From the NCBI RefSeq assembly GCF_014189535.1, contig NZ_CP050307.1:1798001-1862000 (forward strand): DNA of 64,000 bases. Reading direction: 5' to 3'. Source of the DNA: Rhizobium lusitanum. GTDB lineage: Bacteria > Pseudomonadota > Alphaproteobacteria > Rhizobiales > Rhizobiaceae. The notes under the pieces are model-generated. The model was not told where the DNA came from, made no database searches, and saw only the letters and a program-made list of their open reading frames with translations. Shown here piece by piece: positions 8,751 through 17,417 of the stretch (position 1 is its first letter; each line of letters begins with the position of its first letter). The translations under genes and the position numbers were made by a program.

Positions 8751-9764
8751 CTAGACCTCGCTCTCGAGCGCTAGCACGGCGAACGTGGCAAGCCAGTGCT
8801 CACCCATATAATCGGAAGCGATGTGCGGGAGGCCCGTGGTCAAGTGATGGTCGGCCGCTTCCAGCATGATGGCTCGGCGGGGATCGTCGGCGGATAAAGC
8901 GGCGGCCAGAGAACGCCAGCACCAGGCCCGGCTGAGATTCAGCCCGTCGAGATGGGCGATCTTACCATCAGTACGATCCGTGACCGTCGCCGGTCGGAAC
9001 AATGTCGATGGCTCATGCTCCGCAATCCGTGGCAGGAAACGGTCGAACCACGGCAGGAAGTCTTCCCCGGGCAACAGTCGGCGCATGCACTCCGCCTCGA
9101 CGAGGGCGGAAGACTGGAATTCGTCGCCGCTCGGCTCTCCCCAGGCCGGGCAATCGACATCCTCGCCATACCAGCGGCTGGCCGTATCACCAAGGAGGCC
9201 TGTCAACTCGGCATCCTGCGTGACGGCCGCATAGTCCGCTGCCATCCTCAACCCGAAAGCTGTGTTGAAATGGGTGCCGACCCGTATGGGATAGGTCGAA
9301 AGCGGCAGGAAATCCCGGAAACGCTGGGCGATGACCTGCGCCAGCGGCGCAAGCGCCCGCGACCAACGTAGGTCATCCTGCAACGCCAACTCCGTCGCGA
9401 GCTTCAGCAGCCATGCCCAGCCATAAGGACGCTTGAAGGCACGCGCCGTTGGCGCTGCGAAATAGGCGCATTCGGCGGCGACCTTCTCGGCAACAAATTG
9501 TTCGTCGAACAGGGCACGAACGCTGGCGGCGAACGAAAGTTCGGGAAACCGGCGCAGCAGGCGCGCCAACAGCCAATAGCTGTGTACGCAGGAATGCCAA
9601 TCAAAGCTGCCGTAGAAAATCGGATGAAGATCGCGCGGCGTCCGGGCGTCGTTCGGTCCCGAGAGCGCGTGATCGAGATTGTTGGGATATTCACGCCGAA
9701 CATGACCAAGCGCGATGTCGGCGAACTGCTCGGCCAGTTCAGGTGTCAGGATGGAGAGCGTCAC
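8751..9764 (-). CDS. DUF2891 domain-containing protein
   Basis: A 337-residue soluble protein matching the DUF2891 family over its whole length. Features include YPNNLDHALSGPNDARTPRD near residue 26, HPIFYGSFDWHSCVHSYW near 48, and conserved tryptophan- and histidine-rich segments suggesting an alpha/alpha toroid fold as in sugar-processing enzymes. The biochemical role of the family is not established. The start is GTG with AGGA about six bases upstream. It is not clearly in an operon. Confidence 0.8.
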   Translation of the reverse strand: MTLSILTPELAEQFADIALGHVRREYPNNLDHALSGPNDARTPRDLHPIFYGSFDWHSCVHSYWLLARLLRRFPELSFAASVRALFDEQFVAEKVAAECAYFAAPTARAFKRPYGWAWLLKLATELALQDDLRWSRALAPLAQVIAQRFRDFLPLSTYPIRVGTHFNTAFGLRMAADYAAVTQDAELTGLLGDTASRWYGEDVDCPAWGEPSGDEFQSSALVEAECMRRLLPGEDFLPWFDRFLPRIAEHEPSTLFRPATVTDRTDGKIAHLDGLNLSRAWCWRSLAAALSADDPRRAIMLEAADHHLTTGLPHIASDYMGEHWLATFAVLALESEV

Positions 9765-10050
9765 GGTTGGTCCTTTGCAAACGATAAAGACAATGGAAGG
9801 TCCCTGCTTATTGGGCCATCGGCCCCTCCCGTGTCGTCGGACCTGAAATTTTTTACAGATCGTCTCATATCAGCAAATTTCTTCGCCTGAAGCCAACATA
9901 AAGTCCATAACTTTTATAGACTACCATGGTCTCCCATGGATATAAGTTGGGCACACATCCGTCGCGCATTCAGCCTTTGCCGGCGACGGATCGAACCGAC
10001 GAATTGGGTTGAAGCAGCGATGACAACCTTGCTCAGACAGAAGCGCGGAC

Positions 10051-10292
10051 GTAATGGCTATGCGCAGGCCGAAGGTGTTGCAAACCTCGATCAGGTTCCG
10101 GAAACCGGTGCACTGGTGGCGATCGGCTATCCGAAGTTCGGCGGCGGGCTGGGCGGCTATGCCCGCTATATCGCCATCTGCCCTCCAGATTGGCCGCATG
10201 GCGTGACCATCAGCTCCGTGCCGGAGGCGCCTCTTACAAAATTCGACAAGCCACTTCACTACGATGAAGCAGCCGGCATGCGCGTTCGCTAG
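10051..10292 (+). pseudogene. fragment of a cyclase-family (PF04199-like) gene, C-terminal part
   Basis: The frame reads through GYAQAEGVANLDQVPETGAL and VAIGYPKFGGGLGGYARYIA. This resembles the C-terminal part of the cyclase/kynurenine formamidase-like family (…NLD.vP..Ga.v.i...K..gG.g...R..A…). No upstream catalytic HxGTHxD motif is present, so only the 3' part survives. The frame is open from an ATG at 9936, but the first 38 residues look unrelated. It ends shortly before the LLM monooxygenase gene. The family match is from memory of conserved patterns. Confidence 0.45.
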
Positions 10293-10335
10293 GACGAGCA
10301 ATCAAACCCAACTTTTAGAAATGCAGGCCCACCCC

Positions 10336-11406
10336 ATGAGCGGCAATTCCGAATTTCTCTGGTATATCCCGAACGACGTAAAAGCCGGCCATCGCGGCGA
10401 TTCCACCGTCGAAAACCATAACAGCCTGGAGACGTTGACCATCCACGCAAAAGCGCTGGAGGAGCACGGCTGGAAAGGCGCGCTCATCGGCACCGGCTGG
10501 GGCCGGCCCGACACCTTCACCGTGGCGGCGGCGCTCGCCGCGCGAACCACCACCTTCGAACCGCTCATCGCGATCCGCCCAGGCTATTGGCGGCCGGCGA
10601 ACTTCGCGTCCGCCGCGGCCACGCTGGATCAGCTGACCGGCGGGCGGGTGCGCGTCAACGTCGTATCGGGTCTAGATAACCTGGCCGCATATGGCGACAG
10701 CGAAGGCGATCAGGCGCACCGCTATGCCCGCACCAGGGAGTTCATGCGGCTGGTTCGCAGGCTATGGACCGAAGAAAACGTCACCTCCGTGGGCGAGCAT
10801 TTCGGGGTCACTGAATCCACCGTGGTACCGCGCCTCGAGGCTCGCGGAAGCCGCCGGCATCCCAAGCTCTACTTCGGCGGCGCCTCGGAAGCAGCCGAAC
10901 AGGTCTCCGCCACCGAGGCTGATGTCCAGCTCTTCTGGGGTGAACCGCTCGACGGCGTCCGCGAGCGGATCGAGCGGCTTAGGGCGCTGAGCAAGACGCT
11001 GGATCGCGACCTCCCGCCGCTGGAGTTCGGGTTGCGGATCACCACGCTGGTCCGAGATACGACGGAGCAGGCCTGGGCCGACGCCGAGGCGAAGGTCGCC
11101 GAGATGGCCAAGAGCAAGGGTGCCGGCTGGAACGACCATCGGCAGTCCATCGCGGTTGGCCAGCGACGTTTGCTCGATCTGCACGAGCGCGGCGACGTCC
11201 TCGACGACAACCTCTATACCGCGCCGGGCAAATTCGGCGGCGGCGGCGCCGGTACGACATGGCTGGTGGGTTCGGCCGATGACGTCGCCCGCTCGCTGCG
11301 CAAATATCAGGATCTGGGCATCACACATTTCGTGCTTTCCGACACACCGTATCTATCCGAGATCAAGCGGCAGGGCGATCAACTGCTTCCGCTGTTGCGC
11401 GGTTGA
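10336..11406 (+). CDS. LLM-class flavin-dependent monooxygenase (SsuD-like)
   Basis: About 356 residues from MSGNSEFLWYIPNDVKAGHRG. The luciferase-like fold is shown by EEHGWKGALIGTGWGRPDTF near residue 45, TLDQLTGGRVRVNVVSGLDN near 105 and GGAGTTWLVGSADDVARSL near 310. It resembles FMNH2-dependent alkanesulfonate monooxygenases, which release sulfite from sulfonates in the cytoplasm. An alternative ATG lies at 10321, and neither has a strong ribosome site. It stands alone on the plus strand, converging with the GlxA-type regulator gene. It is the second of three LLM oxygenases in the window. Confidence 0.85.
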   Translation: MSGNSEFLWYIPNDVKAGHRGDSTVENHNSLETLTIHAKALEEHGWKGALIGTGWGRPDTFTVAAALAARTTTFEPLIAIRPGYWRPANFASAAATLDQLTGGRVRVNVVSGLDNLAAYGDSEGDQAHRYARTREFMRLVRRLWTEENVTSVGEHFGVTESTVVPRLEARGSRRHPKLYFGGASEAAEQVSATEADVQLFWGEPLDGVRERIERLRALSKTLDRDLPPLEFGLRITTLVRDTTEQAWADAEAKVAEMAKSKGAGWNDHRQSIAVGQRRLLDLHERGDVLDDNLYTAPGKFGGGGAGTTWLVGSADDVARSLRKYQDLGITHFVLSDTPYLSEIKRQGDQLLPLLRG

Positions 11407-11444
11407 CACCGGAGCCGTTATCCAACTCTGCCTTCTTCAATCGT

Positions 11445-12455
11445 TCAAGCCTGCGCCGCCGCCGCTCTAATCTGCGTTGGCGTCCGTCCATACATACGCT
11501 TGCAGCATCGGGAAAAGTGCGAGGCGCTTTCGAAGCCGACGTCCAGCGCGACCTCGATCACCGAGCTTTTGGTTTGTGTCAAAAGTGTCCTGGCACGCTC
11601 GAGCCTGACGAGATTATAAGCCTTGGCGGGGGAGATCCCGGCCTTCTCCAGAAAAATCCGTTCAAGCTGCCGGCGGGATAGCCCGACCAAAGCAGCTAGC
11701 TTCTCGATCGAAAGTTCCCCATCGAGATGTTGCTCCATGGTGATCAACGCCGCCTTGACGCGGGTATCCTCGAAATCCTCATAGAGAGGGCGTCGGGGCT
11801 GGATATCCGTCGAGGACCGCGCCTTCTCGATTTGCAGCACTTCCAGGGCGTTTCGCTCCGCATCCCTACTGATATAGCGCCGGACCAGGGACGCGGCCAT
11901 GTCGGCAGCACTGCTGCCGCCGGCGCATGAGCCGCGCGTCCGGTCGAGATTGAAGATGCGATCCGAGCGGACATCGTGATCGGGAAAGCGCTCACGAAAA
12001 GCCTGATAATGCAGCCAGCTCACGCAGGTCTGGTGCCGTTTCATCAAGCCTGCTTCCGCAAGGATGAAGGAGCCCGTGCAAAGCCCGATGAGCGGCACGC
12101 CCTTGGCGTCGGCCAATCGCAGGAATTCGATTGTCTCACGGTCAACCGGGTTCTCCAGGTTCAGCAGTCCCCCGACAACGACGATATAGTGAAACTGGCT
12201 GGGATCGATGAAGTCGGAGGTCGGTGCGACCTGAACACCGCAGCTTGCGGTGATGAGATGACGGGTACTGCCGAGAACGTGCCAATCGGCAAGGACACGG
12301 CCGGAGCGATCCAGATCATCGCTCGCCAGTCTCAATGTATCGACAAACAGGGCGAAGGCGGAAAGGGTGAAGGACCTCGCGAGCACGAATCCGATCTTCA
12401 GCCGCTTCTTTTGCGCGGCATTGCCGGAAGGCTGCGCGTGATCTCTCGTCTTCAT
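11445..12455 (-). CDS. GlxA-family transcriptional regulator (DJ-1/PfpI domain plus AraC HTH)
   Basis: A 336-residue regulator. The N-terminal DJ-1/PfpI-like domain spans residues 20-200 (IGFVLARSFTLSAFALFVDTL, then GVPLIGLCTGSFILAEAGL with the nucleophile-elbow cysteine; only parts shown). The C-terminal AraC domain spans about 230-325 (LAALVGLSRRQLERIFLEK and VALDVGFESASHFSRCCKR). This architecture is typical of regulators of arginine, carnitine or betaine catabolism. It lies just downstream of the proline-racemase-family gene on the same strand, so it probably regulates the neighbouring imino-acid/betaine operon. An 18-bp palindrome lies immediately upstream. Confidence 0.9.
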   Translation of the reverse strand: MKTRDHAQPSGNAAQKKRLKIGFVLARSFTLSAFALFVDTLRLASDDLDRSGRVLADWHVLGSTRHLITASCGVQVAPTSDFIDPSQFHYIVVVGGLLNLENPVDRETIEFLRLADAKGVPLIGLCTGSFILAEAGLMKRHQTCVSWLHYQAFRERFPDHDVRSDRIFNLDRTRGSCAGGSSAADMAASLVRRYISRDAERNALEVLQIEKARSSTDIQPRRPLYEDFEDTRVKAALITMEQHLDGELSIEKLAALVGLSRRQLERIFLEKAGISPAKAYNLVRLERARTLLTQTKSSVIEVALDVGFESASHFSRCCKRMYGRTPTQIRAAAAQA

Positions 12456-12481
12456 TTCAGAACCTCGTGTTTCATACCTTC

Positions 12482-12499
12482 GAAAGCACCAGTGCTTTC
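12482..12499. promoter_or_regulatory. 18-bp palindrome GAAAGCAC-CA-GTGCTTTC
   Basis: A perfect 8-bp inverted repeat with a 2-bp centre lies in the 102-nt gap between the epimerase-like gene and the GlxA-type regulator gene. The 2-nt loop is too tight for a good hairpin, which favours a protein-binding site such as an autoregulatory operator. It could alternatively be part of a read-through structure. Confidence 0.4.
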
Positions 12500-12557
12500 A
12501 AGGCATGCGGCCTTGGCCATCTCGGCGGGACATGCTCCGTCCTTCTCCCCTTGTCAT

Positions 12558-13556
12558 TTACCGAATTTGAAAGCCGTGGGCGAGTGGGTCACGTTCATCG
12601 ACGAAGATTGTATTGTGGCCGATGACCCTGGCCCAACCGCCTATGCTCGGCAAGATGCCTGGCATATTACCCACAGTGGCAACACCTTCGATGCGCCCTT
12701 CGAACACCGTTCCGATCAGGCTTTCATTGCGAAATGAATCGCCAACGCCAAGACGGCCGCGACCGTAGAGCTGTGCCATGCGCGCCGAGGTGCCGGTGCC
12801 GCCGGGGGATCGGTCAATCGCCTTGTCTCCATAGAAAACGGCACCGCGGCCATCTGAGTTTTCGCTGCCTGCAGCGTCACACCAGATTGCGTGGTGCACG
12901 CCCCGGATCCGTTCGTCATCGGGGTGAACCGGATCGCAGACCACAGAGAGCGCATCACGAAGCCTCTGGCTGAGCGAAACGATATCGCTGGCACTCATGC
13001 CATCCAGCCCGCTCCAGTTTTCCTGGGGTTCAATGACCGCGTAAAAATTCCCGCCATAGGCGATATCGACCGACAGCGAACCCAAACCGGGGACATCGAC
13101 AACGACGTCCTTGCTATGGAGATAGCTCGCGACATTGAAGAGCCGGACTGCCTCCACGAAACCGTCCTTCAGCTGATAGTCGACGTCGACCTTCCCGGCC
13201 GGCGTCTCGATCGACAATCTGCCCGGCACCCTCGGGGTGATCAGGCCTTCCTCTATCGCGACAGTCGCGAGACCTATCGTCCCCGCCCCGCACATTGGAA
13301 GGCAGCCGCTGACCTCAATGAACAAGGCGGCAAAGTCGCAATCTTCGCGAATGGAGGGATAGATGATCGCGCCCGACATGATGTCATGGCCACGCGGCTC
13401 GAACATCAGCGCCTTGCGGACCCAATCATGGTCCCGGACGAAGATCTCGCGACGCTCCGCCATCGAGACATGGGGCAGCAACGGCCCGCCACCGGCAACA
13501 ACGCGAACCGGGTTCCCGCAGGTGTGTGAATCGATGCAAAAGAAACTGCGGCGCAT
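12558..13556 (-). CDS. proline racemase/4-hydroxyproline epimerase family protein with altered active site
   Basis: A 332-residue member of the proline racemase family (CIDSHTCGNPVRVVAGGGPLL at the N-terminus, in part; GGNFYAVI near residue 178; PSIGGWARVIGHNTIFVDERD near the C-terminus). Family members invert or dehydrate proline derivatives using two catalytic residues. The first cysteine is present in LPMCGAGTIG near residue 90, but the usual His after CG is Ala. The second motif, normally SPCGTGTSA, reads SPGGTGTSA near residue 248, so the second cysteine is Gly. True epimerases are Cys/Cys and trans-3-hydroxyproline dehydratase is Cys/Thr. This protein may therefore have a different reaction or be inactive. 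It is the last gene of the betaine-type transporter operon, 18 nt after a permease gene. Confidence 0.88.
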   Translation of the reverse strand: MRRSFFCIDSHTCGNPVRVVAGGGPLLPHVSMAERREIFVRDHDWVRKALMFEPRGHDIMSGAIIYPSIREDCDFAALFIEVSGCLPMCGAGTIGLATVAIEEGLITPRVPGRLSIETPAGKVDVDYQLKDGFVEAVRLFNVASYLHSKDVVVDVPGLGSLSVDIAYGGNFYAVIEPQENWSGLDGMSASDIVSLSQRLRDALSVVCDPVHPDDERIRGVHHAIWCDAAGSENSDGRGAVFYGDKAIDRSPGGTGTSARMAQLYGRGRLGVGDSFRNESLIGTVFEGRIEGVATVGNMPGILPSIGGWARVIGHNTIFVDERDPLAHGFQIR

Positions 13557-13574
13557 GTGTAAACTCCGGAAATA

Positions 13575-14426
13575 CTAGAATGTGAGTGCGGCGCGCTTTC
13601 GCTGAAGCGCACCACGCGAAAGCCGATCAAGCAGAAGAGCGACCGCGACGATGCAAAGCCCGGCGCGAAGCCCGAGCCCCATCTCCATGCGCGTCAGGCC
13701 TCTGGTTACCTCCGCACCAAGGCCACCCGCTCCGACGAGGCCGGCCAGGACGACCATGGCCAGGGAGAGCAGGATGCATTGGTTGAGGCCGACCACGAGT
13801 GTCGGCTTGGCTGAAGGGATCTCGATCTTGAGAAGGATTGAGGTCGGCGACGCGCCGATTGCCTGGCCGAGCTCCTTCAGATCGTTCGGCACCTGACGGA
13901 ACGCGAGCGTCGTCAGCCGCAGCATGGGCGGGACACCGTAAACGATCGTTGCGATGATCGCGGGTACCCGTCCGAGGCTGAAGATCATCACCGCCGGTAT
14001 CAGATAGACCCAAGGCGGCACGGTCTGCATGATATCAAGAATGGGCCGGATGATCGCCTCGATGCTCCTGTTTCGTGATGCGAGGATCCCGAGCGGGAAC
14101 GCGAGCGCAACGGAGATGAAGACGGCAACGGTAACGAGCGAAATCGTCTGCATCGACGGCACCCAGAGATCGGCTACCAGACAAAAGCCGAGGGCCAATG
14201 CTGCAAGAAGAGCGACGCGCCAACCGGCAACCGAGAGGGCGAACATGACGACCAAGGCGATCACCGCGTAAGGTGGCAGCGACAGCAGCACCGCTTCAAT
14301 GGCATTCAACACGGCTTCAATCACCGTGCTGATCGTCGCGAATAGCGGGTGGAAATTGGTGTTGAGCCAGTCGACCACCGGCGCGAGCAAGACCCCAGGC
14401 GAATATGCCAGAATCGAAGGATTCAT
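13575..14426 (-). CDS. quaternary-amine ABC transporter permease (ProW/OpuAB family), second copy
   Basis: A 283-residue inner-membrane protein, MNPSILAYSPGVLLAPVVDW onward, with six or more hydrophobic segments and the permease loop ELGQAIGASPTSILLKIEIPSAKP near residue 185 (listed in part). It is paralogous to the adjacent permease, so the channel is probably a heterodimer. Its ATG overlaps the upstream stop by 4 nt (ATGA). A longer frame extends further upstream, but that part overlaps the neighbour's coding sequence and is not real. Confidence 0.9.
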   Translation of the reverse strand: MNPSILAYSPGVLLAPVVDWLNTNFHPLFATISTVIEAVLNAIEAVLLSLPPYAVIALVVMFALSVAGWRVALLAALALGFCLVADLWVPSMQTISLVTVAVFISVALAFPLGILASRNRSIEAIIRPILDIMQTVPPWVYLIPAVMIFSLGRVPAIIATIVYGVPPMLRLTTLAFRQVPNDLKELGQAIGASPTSILLKIEIPSAKPTLVVGLNQCILLSLAMVVLAGLVGAGGLGAEVTRGLTRMEMGLGLRAGLCIVAVALLLDRLSRGALQRKRAALTF

Positions 14427-15271
14427 GTCCGTCCTCCATAGCTGACGCGCGCAGCGCCCTGTGCCAGTCGATCGAGAACCATTGTCAGGACAACGATTGC
14501 AGTCGCGGCGTTGATGGATTTGGCAATATCGAGCGTTCGGATTGCACCATAGATCGTTTCTCCAAGCCCGCCGGAGCCGACGATCCCGGCGATCACCACC
14601 ATCCCGAACGCCATCATCAGGCTCTGGTTTATTCCCGCCATGATGCTCGGCATCGCAAACGGGAGCCGTATCTTGAAAAACGTTTGCAGGCCGGTAATGC
14701 CGCTGGCCTGACCCAGTTCCACGAACTCCAGCGGCGTCATTCGAATGCCGAGAGAGGTCAGCCGGAATGCCGGCGGCATGGCAACAATAACGGTGGCGAC
14801 CAACGCAGTTGCAGGCCCGTATCCGAGAAGGGCAATTGCAGGCAGGAGATAAATGTAGGGAGGCATGGTCTGGATGAGATCGAGCACCGGCTCGAGTATC
14901 CGATCGAGTGCCGGTACAAACCCTGCGATAACACCAGCCGGAATTGCAACAAGCAACGCCAGGAATGTCGCGGTAATGACGAGGGCGAGCGTGCTCATGG
15001 TCTCGGGCCAGAGGCCGATCGCGGCACAGAAAACCAAGGCGACGACGGCGAAGATGCCGAACCATACATTGACCAACCGCCACCCCAGGGCAGCGATGAC
15101 GATGGCAACGATGTAGAAGGGCGCAAGTTGCAGCGCCCAGAGGACACCATCGTACAATCCTTCAAGGACATCTCGAAAGAAGTCGAAAACAAACCCGCCA
15201 TTGTCGCTGACCCATTCGAGTGCGGCATCCGTCGTCGTGTCGAAGGCATCTGCAAAACTTGAACTGTCCAT
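14423..15271 (-). CDS. quaternary-amine ABC transporter permease (ProW family), first copy
   Basis: A 282-residue permease of the glycine betaine/proline (QAT) family. Core features are MPPYIYLLPAIALLGYGPATA near residue 140 (in part) and the loop ELGQASGITGLQTFFKIRLP near 190. I place the start at the ATG at 15271, preceded by GGAG; a TTG at 15286 is the alternative. The gene lies 28 nt downstream of the ATPase gene. Confidence 0.9.
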   Translation of the reverse strand: MDSSSFADAFDTTTDAALEWVSDNGGFVFDFFRDVLEGLYDGVLWALQLAPFYIVAIVIAALGWRLVNVWFGIFAVVALVFCAAIGLWPETMSTLALVITATFLALLVAIPAGVIAGFVPALDRILEPVLDLIQTMPPYIYLLPAIALLGYGPATALVATVIVAMPPAFRLTSLGIRMTPLEFVELGQASGITGLQTFFKIRLPFAMPSIMAGINQSLMMAFGMVVIAGIVGSGGLGETIYGAIRTLDIAKSINAATAIVVLTMVLDRLAQGAARVSYGGRT

Positions 15272-15299
15272 CTCGGAACGCTCCAACTAGAGATACGAA

Positions 15300-16391
15300 T
15301 TATGCCGCGGCAAGTTCGTCGGGTTGCGCGCCTTTGACGCCTCGCAGGAGACCTCGGGTGGTGACGACGCCGATGACAGAGCCGCTATCGACCACAGCGA
15401 TGCCATCGCGTTCGGATTGCATCGTCAATCCGATCAGCTCGTCGATGTCTGCTTCTGGCGTGGCCGTGGTCAGCGTGGCGATATCGGCGTTCGGATGCGA
15501 CCGCTGATATTCGGCAACGGAACTCATGACCGAGTGGGCCTTTACAAGGTGGAGACGGGATATGCCGGCGACGAATTCCGCCACGTAATCATCTGCGGGG
15601 TTGAGGACGATCTCCTCGGCGGTGCCAACCTGGATGATGACGCCATCCTTCATGATCGCGATCCGGTCGCCAATGCGGATCGCTTCGTCCAGATCGTGGG
15701 TGATGAAGACCGCCGACTTCCCCAGCTCCTTCGTAAGCTGCCGAAACTCATCCTGAAGCTGGCGTCGGATCAACGGATCGAGCGCGCTAAAGGGCTCGTC
15801 CATCAGAATGATTTCCGGATTTGCGGCAATTGCGCGAGCCAGGCCCACGCGCTGCTGCATGCCGCCTGACAGCTCTGCCGGGTAACGAGACAGCCAGTCG
15901 GCGAGGCCCACTTTCTCGAGCGCCTCGGTCGCTATCTTATTGCGCTCCGATTTGCCGATCCCCTGAACTTCCAGCCCAAAGGCGGCGTTCTCGAGAACCG
16001 TACGGTATGGCAGAAGAGCTACGCTTTGAAACACCATTCCAATGTGACGGGCTCTCGTCTGGCGGAGATCAGCGGCACTCAATGCGGCGAGGTCGTGCCC
16101 CTTTACGATCACCTTGCCAAGGCTCGGCACGATGAGCCTGTTGAGGAGCCGGATGAGCGTGGATTTTCCGCTGCCGGACAATCCCATGATGCAGAAGATC
16201 TCGCCGCGACGGACCTGAATGCTGGCATTGGAGACGCCCACCACACAGTTGTAGTCCTGAAGGATCTGCTTTTTGGTCAGCCCTTTTTCCACCACGGCTT
16301 TTACGGCCGTGCCCGCCTTGTCCCCGAAGATCTTCCAGATCGACTGGCAGTCGATCAAAATTTCGCTGTTGCCAATATCCGATTTGTTCAT
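15300..16391 (-). CDS. quaternary-amine ABC transporter ATP-binding protein (ProV family)
   Basis: A 363-residue ATPase. Walker A GLSGSGKST is near residue 65, LSGGMQQRVGLARAI near 165, Walker B IILMDEPFSALD near 185 and the H-loop VFITHDLDEA near 220. The C-terminal 80 residues (DIDELIGLTMQSERDGIAVV and GSVIGVVTTRGLLRG) form a CBS-type sensory tail as in ProV/OpuAA, where it responds to ionic strength. The start at the ATG 16391 has AGGGGA upstream. A strong stem-loop separates it from the binding-protein gene. Confidence 0.92.
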   Translation of the reverse strand: MNKSDIGNSEILIDCQSIWKIFGDKAGTAVKAVVEKGLTKKQILQDYNCVVGVSNASIQVRRGEIFCIMGLSGSGKSTLIRLLNRLIVPSLGKVIVKGHDLAALSAADLRQTRARHIGMVFQSVALLPYRTVLENAAFGLEVQGIGKSERNKIATEALEKVGLADWLSRYPAELSGGMQQRVGLARAIAANPEIILMDEPFSALDPLIRRQLQDEFRQLTKELGKSAVFITHDLDEAIRIGDRIAIMKDGVIIQVGTAEEIVLNPADDYVAEFVAGISRLHLVKAHSVMSSVAEYQRSHPNADIATLTTATPEADIDELIGLTMQSERDGIAVVDSGSVIGVVTTRGLLRGVKGAQPDELAAA

Positions 16392-16443
16392 CTCGATCCC
16401 CTGGAACCAGTTCAAAGCTGGCTTCTCTTGTCGACTGATGTTT

Positions 16444-16480
16444 GGATTGACCGCCCGGAAAAGGACCGGGCGGTCAATCC
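16444..16480 (-). other. 15-bp perfect stem-loop between binding-protein gene and ATPase gene
   Basis: GGATTGACCGCCCGG (16444-16458) and CCGGGCGGTCAATCC (16466-16480) are perfect inverted copies around a 7-nt loop, 5 nt past the binding-protein stop. No T-run follows on the minus strand. It therefore more likely protects the 3' end of the binding-protein mRNA and lowers downstream expression than acts as a full terminator. Confidence 0.7.
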
Positions 16481-16485
16481 GTCGG

Positions 16486-17337
16486 TTAGTTCTTCTTGAT
16501 GTTCTCCCAACGCTTCAGAAGATCCGCATGGCTATCCGTCCAGTCCTTGACGGCCTGGTCCATGGTCTTGCCGTCCTTGACTTCGCCGTTGATGGAGGTG
16601 ATGTCCGCGATCGGGACGTAGACGCTGGCCATCACTTCGCGCGCATGCGGGTAATCTGAAGAGAAACCCTTGTGGCCGATCCAGTAATAGCTCTGCGGCG
16701 GCGGGAAGATGCCCTTCGGATCCTTGAGGTACTTCACCTCGTACTTCTGGACCATCCATGACGGCTCCCAGATCGTGACAGCGATCCATTCCTTACGGTC
16801 ATAGGCCGACTTCAGCGCCGCCGACATGGCGGCTGTGCTACCTTCGACAAGCTGGAGCTTGATATTGTAGTCCTTGACTGCGTTCGACGCGTCGCGCATC
16901 AGGCCGGAGCCCGGTTCGATGCCGATGATCTTGCCGCCGAACTTGTCGGCGTTTTCGTTGAGCTGTTCGAGCGAGTCGATGGGCACGTATTTTGGAACGG
17001 CGATGCCCTGATAGAGACCGTGCGAGACGGGCGAAATCTTCTCGAGGCGGTTCTTGTTCTTGTCCCAGTAGTCCTGGGCCACATAATCGGTCTGCGAGGC
17101 CAGGACCTGAATATCGCCCTTGCCGAGCGCAGCATAGGCAATGCCCCATTCGGAGAATTCCGTCACCTTGACGGTGTAACCGGCGTCCTCGAGAACCTTC
17201 TTGGTAATCCCGGTAATCGGCGTCAGGTCTTCCCACGACAGCGTCCCCATCGTGATCGTCTTCTCTTCGGCGCGTGCAGGCAGCATGGTCATTCCGACCA
17301 TCGCAGCGGCGCATAATGCTTTCCACAATGTCTTCAC
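16486..17337 (-). CDS. glycine betaine/proline-type ABC transporter substrate-binding protein (OpuAC/ProX family)
   Basis: A 283-residue periplasmic receptor. I choose the GTG at 17337 because AGGAGA lies 7 nt upstream and it gives a compact signal peptide (KTLWKALCAAAMVGMTMLPA, cleaved before EEKTI). Upstream in-frame ATGs have no ribosome site. The mature part shows the OpuAC fold (ITGITKKVLEDAGYTVKVTE near 45, AVTIWEPSWMVQKYEVKYL near 190). Tryptophans that could form the cation-binding cage are present. Ligand candidates are betaines, proline betaine or hydroxyproline derivatives; context, not sequence, points to the imino acids. Confidence 0.9.
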   Translation of the reverse strand: MKTLWKALCAAAMVGMTMLPARAEEKTITMGTLSWEDLTPITGITKKVLEDAGYTVKVTEFSEWGIAYAALGKGDIQVLASQTDYVAQDYWDKNKNRLEKISPVSHGLYQGIAVPKYVPIDSLEQLNENADKFGGKIIGIEPGSGLMRDASNAVKDYNIKLQLVEGSTAAMSAALKSAYDRKEWIAVTIWEPSWMVQKYEVKYLKDPKGIFPPPQSYYWIGHKGFSSDYPHAREVMASVYVPIADITSINGEVKDGKTMDQAVKDWTDSHADLLKRWENIKKN

Positions 17338-17417
17338 GATTTCTCTCCTAGTTTTTGTTCCCATTTTTATCGAAGACCCGCGGCGTGCCCGGTCTTCGTC
17401 ATTGCGCGGCTGAAGGG

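Noticed and set aside
13575..15083. A 502-codon version of the second ProW-type permease
   Set aside because: Its first 219 codons overlap the neighbouring permease in another frame. The ATG at 14426 with a 4-nt overlap gives a normal 283-residue permease.
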